Origin: Burkholderiaceae bacterium
GTDB taxonomy: Bacteria; Pseudomonadota; Gammaproteobacteria; Burkholderiales; Burkholderiaceae_C
Assembly (NCBI GenBank): GCA_025458585.1
Contig: JALOSD010000002.1
Span: 1-22,773, forward strand
Length of the DNA stretch: 22,773 nt
Direction of reading: 5' to 3'
In this document: positions 8,417 through 14,636 of the stretch, one piece after another
Numbering within the stretch: position 1 is the first letter of the stretch
Layout of the letters: every line of letters starts with the position of its first letter
Translations under genes and position numbers: made by a program
The notes under the pieces: generated by a model
What the model was told of the DNA's origin: nothing
Database searches by the model: none
What the model saw: the letters and a program-made list of their open reading frames with translations, nothing else

Positions 8417-9406
8417 TCAGCCCAGGAGGTTCGCGAGGGTCAGCAGCGCGAGCATCAGCAGCCACAGCACGACCGAGCGCCAGACGAGCGCGATCACGTT
8501 CTGCAGGTGTGCCAGCTGCAGCGGCTCGCCCGGCGTGGAGCCCGCGGCCGCGGCGGCGTCGGCACCGACGCCGCGGCTGAAGGTCTTCGAGCGGTCGGGG
8601 GTCACGCCCGGCGCGGCGTGGCCGCCCAACTGCACGCCGAGCGCGCCGGCCGCCGACGCGAGCAGGATGCCCTCGTTCGGGTAGGCCCACAGCGCCGCGT
8701 CGCGACGCCAGCCGTTGATCGCCTCCTCGAAGTTGCCGACCACCGCGAAGCCGAACGCCGTCAGGCGCGCCGGCACGTGGTCGATCAGCGCGAACAGCTG
8801 CCGCGCCAGCTGCAGCAGGCGCTCGTTGACCGGCTCCTCGAGCGTGCGGCTGCGAAAGCCCCAGTAGCGGCGCGCGAACTCGGCCATGCGGTAGAGCACC
8901 GCCCCGGTGGGCCCCAGGCCGAGCGCCGACAGCAGCACGTACCAGAAGAACACGCCGAACACGTGCCGGTGGGCGGCGAGCAGCGCGTGCTCGATCACGT
9001 GGCGCAGCAGTTCGCTGCGCGGCAGCTCGCGCGCGTCGAGGTGGCGCCACTCGGCGAGCAGCTGGCGCGCCGTCGCCTCGTCGCCGCGGTCGAGGCAGTT
9101 GCGGATGTCGGTGACGTAGTGGCTGAACGGTCTGAAGCCGAGCGTCGCATACAGCACCGCGACGTCGAACAGCAACCCGAGCCCGCGATGCACGCTCGTG
9201 AGCGCGAGGAACACCGCGAGCACCGCCAGCGCCGGCAGCACGACGGCGACGACCCAGACCAGCGCCGCGTGATGGCGACGCCCGGCGTCGAAGTTGCGCC
9301 CGCTCCAGCCGACCCACGCGACCAGCGCGTCATGCACCCGGCTGTCACGGCTCAGCGGCTTGAGCTGCTCGAGGACGAGGGCCAGCAGGACGGCGACGAG
9401 ACTCAT
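8417..9406 (-). CDS. CobD/CbiB-family membrane protein
   Basis: 329 residues. Resembles the CobD/CbiB family, which in cobalamin synthesis joins the aminopropanol arm to adenosylcobyric acid in the membrane. Visible: an N-terminal hydrophobic helix (MSLVAVLLALVLEQL), membrane segments near 45-72 and 140-162, the region FRPFSHYVTDIRNCLDRGD, a loop containing IDHVPARLTAFGFAVVGNFEEAI (family-like near 218-240), and a C-terminal membrane helix ending LLTLANLLG. A Gly/Ala-rich stretch near 285 is lineage-specific. No other cobalamin gene lies nearby; it follows the Nudix gene and the rpsP operon. It could be a true CbiB or an orphan homologue with another substrate. The start ATG at 9406 has a GAGG close upstream. 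The gap to the Nudix gene holds a structured element. Confidence 0.8.
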   Translation of the reverse strand: MSLVAVLLALVLEQLKPLSRDSRVHDALVAWVGWSGRNFDAGRRHHAALVWVVAVVLPALAVLAVFLALTSVHRGLGLLFDVAVLYATLGFRPFSHYVTDIRNCLDRGDEATARQLLAEWRHLDARELPRSELLRHVIEHALLAAHRHVFGVFFWYVLLSALGLGPTGAVLYRMAEFARRYWGFRSRTLEEPVNERLLQLARQLFALIDHVPARLTAFGFAVVGNFEEAINGWRRDAALWAYPNEGILLASAAGALGVQLGGHAAPGVTPDRSKTFSRGVGADAAAAAGSTPGEPLQLAHLQNVIALVWRSVVLWLLMLALLTLANLLG

Positions 9407-9424
9407 TCGCCTCGATGATACCGA

Positions 9425-9476
9425 GCGCGTCCGTGCGGGCACGGCATCGTGCCGACGCGCAGGGCGGCGATCGCCC
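9425..9476 (-). repeat. Two adjacent hairpins between Nudix and CobD/CbiB-like genes
   Basis: The first pairs 9438-9443 with 9448-9453 (GGCACG/CGTGCC, loop GCAT) and extends with 9425-9431 against 9454-9460 across a 6-base bulge on one side. The second pairs 9462-9466 with 9472-9476. They fill most of the 88-base gap and may act as a processing site or attenuator. No T tract is seen. Confidence 0.45.
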
Positions 9477-9494
9477 GACGCACGGCGGCGCGGG

Positions 9495-10196
9495 TCAGCC
9501 GCCTTCGCCGAGGAAGCGGTACAGGTTGCGCAGCATCGCCGCCGTCGCACCCCAGATGAAGTACGGCTCGGCGGCGTGCGATGCGTGCCACGGCATCGAG
9601 AGGAACTCGCGCCGCATGCCGCCGACCTCGACTTCGTGCCGCCGGTGGTGGGCCGGCGTCATCAGGAACGCCAGCGGCACCTCGAACACCTCGGCGACCT
9701 CGTGCGGATCGGGCGAGAGCACGAGCTCGGGGCGCACGATCGCGACGACCGGCGTGACCTCGAAGGCGGTCACCGTCGTGTAGACCGGCAGCGTGCCGAC
9801 GACCTCGACGTGACGCGCTTCCAGGCCGACCTCCTCCTGCGCCTCGCGCAGGGCGGCAGCGATCGCGTCGGCGTCGCCGGGCTCACGGCGGCCGCCGGGG
9901 AAGCTGATCTGGCCGGCGTGGGCACGCAGGTGGTCGGTGCGCCGGGTCAGCAGCACGCCGAGGCCGTGCTCGCGCTCGACCAGCGGCACGAGCACCGACG
10001 CCGGCGTGGGCGAACGCGACCACGCGGCACCGTCACCGGCGATCTCGGGCCGCCACCGGCGCACCTGCGCGCCATGGTGCGCGAACCGCTCGCGCACCGC
10101 CGACGGCGTCAGCCGCGAAGCCGGCAGCCCCGGCAGGTGGTCGTCGACGCCGACCACCGGCACCGCCTGCGGGTCGAGGATCAGCGGCCGGCTCAT
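9495..10196 (-). CDS. Nudix hydrolase, probable CoA pyrophosphatase
   Basis: 233 residues. Cuts coenzyme A or its oxidised forms into 4'-phosphopantetheine and adenosine 3',5'-bisphosphate in related enzymes. The CoA-specific motif is clear at 82-102: LLTRRTDHLRAHAGQ followed by ISFPGG. The Nudix catalytic core follows, with REAQEEVGL at 117-125 supplying the metal-binding glutamates. The C-terminal part has EPYFIWGATAAML, also usual in this NudL-like group. There is an N-terminal extension of about 60 residues before the core. The start is ATG at 10196 with AGGAG six bases upstream. It begins 31 bases after rplS, so it is probably expressed as a late gene of the rpsP operon. Family call is strong; the exact substrate is inferred from the motif. 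Confidence 0.93.
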   Translation of the reverse strand: MSRPLILDPQAVPVVGVDDHLPGLPASRLTPSAVRERFAHHGAQVRRWRPEIAGDGAAWSRSPTPASVLVPLVEREHGLGVLLTRRTDHLRAHAGQISFPGGRREPGDADAIAAALREAQEEVGLEARHVEVVGTLPVYTTVTAFEVTPVVAIVRPELVLSPDPHEVAEVFEVPLAFLMTPAHHRRHEVEVGGMRREFLSMPWHASHAAEPYFIWGATAAMLRNLYRFLGEGG

Positions 10197-10227
10197 CGAC
10201 CGCTCCTGCCGCGTGGCAGCGGCGGCG

Positions 10228-10581
10228 TCAGGCCAGCTTTTCCTTGATGCGCGCCGACTTGCCGCTGCGCTCGCGCAGGTAGTACAGCTTCGCGCGCCGC
10301 ACGTCGCCGCGACGCTTGACCTCGATGCCGGCGATCAGCGGGCTGTAGAGCTGGAACGTGCGTTCGACGCCTTCGCCGCTGGAGATCTTGCGCACGATAA
10401 AGCTGCTGTTCAGCCCGCGGTTGCGCTTGGCGATCACGACGCCTTCGTAGGCCTGCACGCGCTTGCGGTTGCCTTCGACGACGTTGACGCTGACGATCAC
10501 GGTGTCGCCGGGCGCGAACGGCGGGATGGTCTTGTTCAGGCGAGCAATCTCTTCCTGCTCGAGGGTCGCGATCAGATTCAT
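10228..10581 (-). CDS. rplS: 50S ribosomal protein L19
   Basis: 117 residues, standard length. L19 sits at the 30S-50S interface. The protein reads through as a normal L19: MNLIATLEQEEIARL, PPFAPGDTVIV, GNRKRVQAYEGVVIAKRNRG, SSFIVRKIS, GVERTFQLYSP and RRAKLYYLRERSGKSARIKE. The start is ATG at 10581 with GGAG five bases upstream. It is the last member of the classical rpsP-rimM-trmD-rplS order, but unlike the other tight junctions it is separated from trmD by 104 bases that contain a -10-like TATAAT and a hairpin, so it may have its own promoter and leader. Confidence 0.99.
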   Translation of the reverse strand: MNLIATLEQEEIARLNKTIPPFAPGDTVIVSVNVVEGNRKRVQAYEGVVIAKRNRGLNSSFIVRKISSGEGVERTFQLYSPLIAGIEVKRRGDVRRAKLYYLRERSGKSARIKEKLA

Positions 10582-10685
10582 GGGGGCTCCAGACGATCGT
10601 GCCGGCGCTCTTTGGGCTGGTGGGTTGGGACTTGTGGGGAAGGCGCGATGCCTTCCTGCCCGGCAGAGGATCGAAAAACCCTGGA
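10582..10685 (-). promoter_or_regulatory. trmD-rplS leader with hairpin
   Basis: The gap holds a perfect 6-bp stem with 7-base loop at 10638-10656 (GGAAGG/CCTTCC) and a second small palindrome CTGCCCGGCAG at 10655-10665. On the minus strand TATAAT (plus 10685-10690) overlaps the trmD stop codon and could be a -10 box about 100 bases before rplS. No good -35 is seen. Confidence 0.45.
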
Positions 10686-11444
10686 TTATAGAACGAGCGA
10701 GTCGAGGAAGCGCTCGTCGGCGTCGTCGAGCCGCCCGGCGCGGCGGGCGGCCTCGATCAGGTCGGGACGGCGGCGCGCCGTTCGTTCGAGCGCACGCTCG
10801 CGCCGCCAGCGTTCGATGCGGCCGTGGTGGCCCGACAGCAGCACCGGCGGCACCGGCACCGCGCCGTCGCCGAGGTCGAGCACCTCCGGGCGCGTGTAGT
10901 GCGGCCCTTCGAGCAGGCCGTCGTCGGCGCCGAAGCTGTCCTGCAGTGCCGACTGCTCGTCGTGCAGCACGCCCGGCTGCAGGCGCGCGACGGCGTCGAG
11001 CAGCGCGAGCGCCGGCAGCTCGCCACCCGAGAGCACGAAATCGCCCAGGCTCAACTCGACGTCGACCTCGGCGTCGAGCAGGCGCTGGTCGATGCCCTCG
11101 TAGCGGCCGCAAAGCAGGATCGCCCCCGGCCCGGCGGCGAACTCGCGCACGATCGACTGGTCGAGGCGGCGTCCGGCCGGCGTGAAGTGCACGACCGGCG
11201 CGCGGTCGCCGCGCGACGCGCGCACCGCTTGCAGCGCGTGGCGCAGCGGCACGGCCAGCATCACCATGCCCGGGCCGCCGCCGAACGGGCGGTCGTCGAC
11301 GCGCCGGTACGGCCCCTCGGCGTGGTCGCGCAGCGGCCACAGCCGCACGTCGACCTGGCCGCGCTCGAACGCGCGGCGCGTCACGCCGAGGTCGAGGTGC
11401 GGCGCGAACAGCTCGGGGAACAGCGTGACGACGTCGAAGCGCAT
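10686..11444 (-). CDS. trmD: tRNA (guanine37-N1)-methyltransferase
   Basis: 252 residues. Methylates G37 next to the anticodon with S-adenosylmethionine, preventing +1 frameshifts. It has the trefoil-knot SPOUT signatures: MRFDVVTLFPELF at the N-terminus, RPFGGGPGMVM near 52-62, GAILLCGRYEGIDQR near 107-121, and LSLGDFVLSGGELPAL near 131-146. The catalytic aspartate region (EGPHYTRPEV) follows. The chosen start, ATG at 11444, gives the standard N-terminus; an in-frame ATG further upstream lies inside rimM. It begins 16 bases after the rimM stop. The final codon and TAA are embedded in a TATAAT sequence on the coding strand. The C-terminus is slightly Arg-rich but otherwise ordinary. Confidence 0.98.
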   Translation of the reverse strand: MRFDVVTLFPELFAPHLDLGVTRRAFERGQVDVRLWPLRDHAEGPYRRVDDRPFGGGPGMVMLAVPLRHALQAVRASRGDRAPVVHFTPAGRRLDQSIVREFAAGPGAILLCGRYEGIDQRLLDAEVDVELSLGDFVLSGGELPALALLDAVARLQPGVLHDEQSALQDSFGADDGLLEGPHYTRPEVLDLGDGAVPVPPVLLSGHHGRIERWRRERALERTARRRPDLIEAARRAGRLDDADERFLDSLVL

Positions 11445-11460
11445 CGCGCGGTGCGCGCTC

Positions 11461-12030
11461 TCAGACTTCGGCCGCCCAGTCGACCGTGATGCGCCGCCCG
11501 GCAAGGTCGACGTCGTCGACGTAGGCGGCCACGAAGGGGATCAGCACGTCGTCGGCGTCGGCCTGCGGCGGGCGCACCTGCAGCACCGCGTGCGGCCCGA
11601 GGTCCATCAGGTCGGCGACGACACCGAGCTGTCGGCCCGCGCGGTCGACGACGTCGAGGCCGATCAGGTCGACCCAGTAGTACTCGCCCGGTTCGGGGGT
11701 CGGAAAGCTCGCGCGCGGGACGAAGATGCGCGCGCCGCGCAGCGCCTCGGCGGCGTCGCGGTCGACGACGTCCTGCGCGGTGGCGACGATGCCGTCACCG
11801 TGCTCGCGCGCCGACGTGACGCGCAGCAGCCTCGGCGCGATCGCCGGGCCCGGCCGGGTCGATGCGGGCGGCCGCAGGAACCAGCGGCGCGACGAGAACA
11901 GCGCCTGCGGTGCCGCCGCGTAGGCCTGCACGCGCAGTCCGCCCTTGACGCCCCAGGCGCCGACGATGCGTCCAACCTCGACCGCGTCGTCGGGCCAGGC
12001 CGGCTCGCCGGTGTCGGGCGGCGCGGCCAT
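11461..12030 (-). CDS. rimM: 16S rRNA processing protein RimM
   Basis: 189 residues. RimM binds S19 and helps mature the head of the 30S subunit. The N-terminal RimM domain begins EVGRIVGAWGVKGGLRVQAY (about 18-37), and the C-terminal PRC-barrel begins at EYYWVDLIGLDVV (near 115-127), with GRRITVDW at the end. The start is ATG at 12030, 32 bases after the rpsP stop; upstream in-frame codons cannot be fully excluded because no strong ribosome site precedes it. A loop rich in Pro and Arg near 52-64 (RPPASTRPGPA) is variable in the family. Order and spacing are those of the conserved rpsP-rimM-trmD-rplS operon. Confidence 0.97.
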   Translation of the reverse strand: MAAPPDTGEPAWPDDAVEVGRIVGAWGVKGGLRVQAYAAAPQALFSSRRWFLRPPASTRPGPAIAPRLLRVTSAREHGDGIVATAQDVVDRDAAEALRGARIFVPRASFPTPEPGEYYWVDLIGLDVVDRAGRQLGVVADLMDLGPHAVLQVRPPQADADDVLIPFVAAYVDDVDLAGRRITVDWAAEV

Positions 12031-12062
12031 CGGCCCGGACGTCGTGGCGGCGAGCCGCGCCG

Positions 12063-12311
12063 TCAGGCGGCGGCCTTGGCCTGCGCGACGAGGCGCGCGA
12101 CGGTCGGCGACATCTGCGCGCCGGCGCTGGTCCAGTGGGTGATGCGGTCCATCGCCACGCGCAGCGGCTGCTCGGCGCCGCTGGCCACCGGGTTGTAGAA
12201 GCCCACGCGCTCGATGAAGCGCCCGTCGCGCCGGCTGGCCGAGTCGGCGACGACGATGTTGTAGAAGGGGCGCTTCTTCGCGCCGCCGCGTGCGAGTCGA
12301 ATGACGACCAT
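12063..12311 (-). CDS. rpsP: 30S ribosomal protein S16
   Basis: 82 residues, usual length. S16 is needed for 30S assembly. Recognised by MVVIRLARGGAKKRPFYNI, VADSASRRDGRFIERVGFYNP, and the later DRITHWTSAGAQMSPTVARL. The start is ATG at 12311 with GAGGA six bases upstream. It is the first gene of the rpsP-rimM-trmD-rplS operon. Its leader of about 150 bases contains a hairpin, and a TATAAT on the coding strand lies about 155 bases upstream, right against the divergent acetyltransferase start. Confidence 0.99.
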   Translation of the reverse strand: MVVIRLARGGAKKRPFYNIVVADSASRRDGRFIERVGFYNPVASGAEQPLRVAMDRITHWTSAGAQMSPTVARLVAQAKAAA

Positions 12312-12485
12312 GAAGGATCCTCGAAACGGTAGCTGCATCCGCCACGCCAGGAGACACGCAGGCCAGGCAGATCGGGTCGCCGCCTCGGGCAAGGCCCGCC
12401 GGCGGCACGGCTCGGTGCCGTAGATACGCCGCCCCGCTCACCGGGTGGCCGTCACCGAAACCGCGCATTATAAACTTTGCGCTCT
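12312..12485. promoter_or_regulatory. Divergent control region rpsP / GNAT gene
   Basis: 174 bases. TATAAT on the minus strand (plus 12467-12472) and TATAAA on the plus strand (12469-12474) overlap, suggesting back-to-back -10 boxes; matching -35 boxes are poor. A hairpin CGGCAC/GTGCCG lies at 12403-12420 within the long rpsP leader. The plus-strand start codon is only 11 bases beyond its -10-like box. Confidence 0.5.
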
Positions 12486-13043
12486 ATGGACACGCCCCCC
12501 ACGCTGCCCGGCCTGCGCGTGCGCCCGAGCAGCGACGCCGACCTCGCGGCGATCGTCGCGATCTACGCCCACCACGTGCAGCACGGCACCGGCACGTTCG
12601 AACTCGAGGCGCCCGACGCCGCCGAGATGGCGCGCCGCCGCGACGACGTGCTCGCGAAGGGCCTGCCGTGGCTCGTCGCCGAGCACGACGGCGGGGTCAT
12701 CGGCTATGCATACGCCAACGTGTTCCGCCCGCGGCTGGCCTACCGCTACTGCCTCGAGGACTCGGTCTACGTCCACCCGGCGGCCGTCGGCCGCGGCGCC
12801 GGGCGCGCGCTGCTGGCCGAGCTGGTCGCGCGCTGCACCGCACACGGCGCACGCCAGATGCTCGCCGTGATCGGCGACGCGGCGAACCTCGGCTCGATCG
12901 CGTTGCACCGTGCGTGCGGCTTCGCGCCGTGCGGACGCTTCGAGGCGGCCGGCTGGAAGTTCGGCCGCTGGCTCGACGTCGTCCTGATGCAGCGTGCCCT
13001 CGGCCCCGGCGCGGCGACCCCGCCGGCGTCGGCGGGGCGATGA
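12486..13043 (+). CDS. GNAT-family N-acetyltransferase, phosphinothricin/methionine-sulfone type
   Basis: 185 residues. An acetyl-CoA-dependent N-acetyltransferase. The pattern is that of the Pat/MnaT group: LRVRPSSDADLAAIVAIYAHHV at the front, GTGTFELEAPDAAEM, the SVYVHPAAVGRGAGRALL acetyl-CoA loop (R/Q-x-x-G-x-G/A form), and the terminal HRACGFAPCGRFEAAGWKFGRW with the usual GF and W pattern. Such enzymes acetylate phosphinothricin, methionine sulfone or sulfoximine, but native substrates vary, so only the group is claimed. The start is ATG at 12486; a TTG at 12477 is in frame but adds nothing family-like. No Shine-Dalgarno is seen and the start is close to a -10-like box, raising leaderless translation. 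Its stop overlaps the next start in ATGA. Confidence 0.9.
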   Translation: MDTPPTLPGLRVRPSSDADLAAIVAIYAHHVQHGTGTFELEAPDAAEMARRRDDVLAKGLPWLVAEHDGGVIGYAYANVFRPRLAYRYCLEDSVYVHPAAVGRGAGRALLAELVARCTAHGARQMLAVIGDAANLGSIALHRACGFAPCGRFEAAGWKFGRWLDVVLMQRALGPGAATPPASAGR

Positions 13044-13510
13044 GCACCGCGCCGCCGCGCGCGGCGCCCTCGAAGACGCTTGCGACGTGGATCGCCGTCG
13101 TCGGCGGCGTCTTCGGCCTGCACCGCTTCTACCTGCACGGGCTGCGCGACAAGCTCGGCTGGCTGTTCCCGCTGCCGACGCTGCTCGGGCTGCACGGTCT
13201 GCAGCGCCTCGACCAGTTCGGGCAGGACGACCGTCTGGCCTGGGTGCTGCTGCCGCTGCTCGGGCTGTCGCTGTCGGCGGCGATGGTCGCGGCGATCGTC
13301 TACGGCCTGACGCCCGACGAGAAGTGGGCGGCCCGGCACGACCCGGCCGGCTCGGTGCACGCGACGGGCTGGGGCCCCGTGCTCGGCGTGATCGTCGCGG
13401 TGATGGTCGGCGCGATCGCGCTCACGAGCACGATCGCGTTCGGCGGCCAGCGCTTCTTCGAGTGGCAGCTCGAACGCTCGCGCGAGGCCGCGCGCGACGT
13501 CAACCGGTGA
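13040..13510 (+). CDS. TM2-domain-like membrane protein
   Basis: 156 residues. The N-terminal part carries a TM2-type motif: a hydrophobic helix (about 13-27) followed by GGVFGLHRFYLHG, then a second hydrophobic segment, LGWLFPLPTLLGLHGL. Another hydrophobic region lies near 75-93 and a final one near 114-136, so about four membrane passes are likely. The C-terminus is charged. The start ATG at 13040 overlaps the acetyltransferase stop (ATGA), so the two are probably co-translated. No function is assigned to TM2 proteins of this kind. Its last 11 bases overlap the end of the convergent kinase gene. Confidence 0.85.
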   Translation: MSTAPPRAAPSKTLATWIAVVGGVFGLHRFYLHGLRDKLGWLFPLPTLLGLHGLQRLDQFGQDDRLAWVLLPLLGLSLSAAMVAAIVYGLTPDEKWAARHDPAGSVHATGWGPVLGVIVAVMVGAIALTSTIAFGGQRFFEWQLERSREAARDVNR

Positions 13511-14147
13511 GCCCCTCGCCGGCCGCCGCGCCCGCGTCGTCGAGGTCGAGCCGCCGCACGAGGTGGTCGAGCGCGCCGTCGTCGTCGCTCGTCCAGTCGA
13601 CGTCGGCGGTGTCGACCTCGGTCACGCGCAGCTGCGGGCGCGCGGCGAAGTACTCGGCGTAGGCGTCGGCGAGACGCTCGAGGTAGTCCGCGCCGATGCC
13701 CTGCTCCATCGCGATGCCGCGCGCCGCGATGCGACGCTGCAGCACGTCGACCGGCGCGCGCAGCCACACGACGCGGTCGGGCGAGCGCAGCGCCGGCGCG
13801 AGCTCGCGGTGCATCTGCCGGTACAGCCGGTGCTCGTCGTCCGACAGCGTGAGGTGGGCGAACAGAGCGTCCTTGTCGAACATGAAGTCGCTGACCAGCA
13901 GCGGCGTGAACATGCCCGGCTGGGCGAGTTCGCGCGCCTGGTCCACGCGCTGCAGCAGGAACACGACCTGGGCGTGGAACGCGTAGCGCGCGCCGTCGCC
14001 GTAGAAGCGCGCGAGAAACGGATTGTCCTGCGGCCGCTCGAGAAGCGCCCGGGCGCCCAGGCGCGCCGCCAGGCGGCGTGCGAGCGTCGTCTTGCCGACG
14101 CCGATCGGCCCCTCGATCGCGATGTGGCGCACCGGCGCCGTCGACAC
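13500..14147 (-). CDS. Deoxynucleoside kinase (deoxyadenosine/deoxyguanosine kinase family)
   Basis: 215 residues. Phosphorylates deoxynucleosides for salvage. Features: P-loop GPIGVGKT at 13-20, ERPQDNPFLARFY after it, the substrate region RYAFHAQVVFLLQRV, SDFMFDKDALFAHLTL, and the DRVVWLRAPVDVLQRRIAARG segment with the LID arginines. The start is GTG at 14147; it abuts the folK stop (TGAGTG) and GGAGG lies five bases upstream, so the start is well placed and likely coupled to folK. It is the last gene of the hda-HAD-pcnB-folK run. Substrate preference among dA, dG and dC cannot be read from sequence. Confidence 0.93.
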   Translation of the reverse strand: MSTAPVRHIAIEGPIGVGKTTLARRLAARLGARALLERPQDNPFLARFYGDGARYAFHAQVVFLLQRVDQARELAQPGMFTPLLVSDFMFDKDALFAHLTLSDDEHRLYRQMHRELAPALRSPDRVVWLRAPVDVLQRRIAARGIAMEQGIGADYLERLADAYAEYFAARPQLRVTEVDTADVDWTSDDDGALDHLVRRLDLDDAGAAAGEGLTG

Positions 14148-14636
14148 TCAGGCCTCCAGGCGCTCGATCGGCTGGTCCCGCACCTGCGCCAGCAGGTCGC
14201 GCACCGCACCCTTGCCGGGCACCATGGCATCGGGCCAGACGTCGAGCAGCGGCACGAGCACGAAGGCGCGCAGGTGCATGCGCGGGTGCGGCACCTGCAG
14301 CGCCGGCGTGTCCACGCGTGCATCGCCGTACAGCAGCAGGTCGAGGTCGAGCGTGCGCGGCGCGTTGCGCGACGGCCGCTCGCGCCCCGCCTGCTGTTCG
14401 ATCGCCAGCAGCTGCACGAGCAACTCGGCCGGCGGCCGTGTCGTGTCGACGAGCGCGACGGCGTTGACGAAGTCGGGCCCGGTCGCGTCGACGGGCGCCG
14501 TACGGTAATACGGCGACACCGCGGCCAGCGAGCACCCGCGCAGGCGGGCGATCGCGTCGACGGCGCGCGCGATCGCCGCCGCGGGGTCACCGAGATTGGC
14601 GCCGAGGCCGATCGCCGCACGGACGGCGGCGCTCAC
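14148..14636 (-). CDS. folK: 2-amino-4-hydroxy-6-hydroxymethyldihydropteridine pyrophosphokinase (HPPK)
   Basis: 162 residues, typical. Transfers pyrophosphate from ATP to hydroxymethyl-dihydropterin in folate synthesis. Signature features: AIGLGANLGDP near 8-18, SPYYRTAPVD near 41-50, FVNAV at 56-60, the magnesium-binding TLDLDLLLYG with Asp97 and Asp99, and PHPRMHLRAFVLVPL near 117-130. The start is GTG at 14636, overlapping the pcnB stop as GTGA, which implies translational coupling. It is followed directly by the deoxynucleoside kinase. The pairing of folK with pcnB is well known in beta- and gammaproteobacteria. Confidence 0.97.
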   Translation of the reverse strand: MSAAVRAAIGLGANLGDPAAAIARAVDAIARLRGCSLAAVSPYYRTAPVDATGPDFVNAVALVDTTRPPAELLVQLLAIEQQAGRERPSRNAPRTLDLDLLLYGDARVDTPALQVPHPRMHLRAFVLVPLLDVWPDAMVPGKGAVRDLLAQVRDQPIERLEA

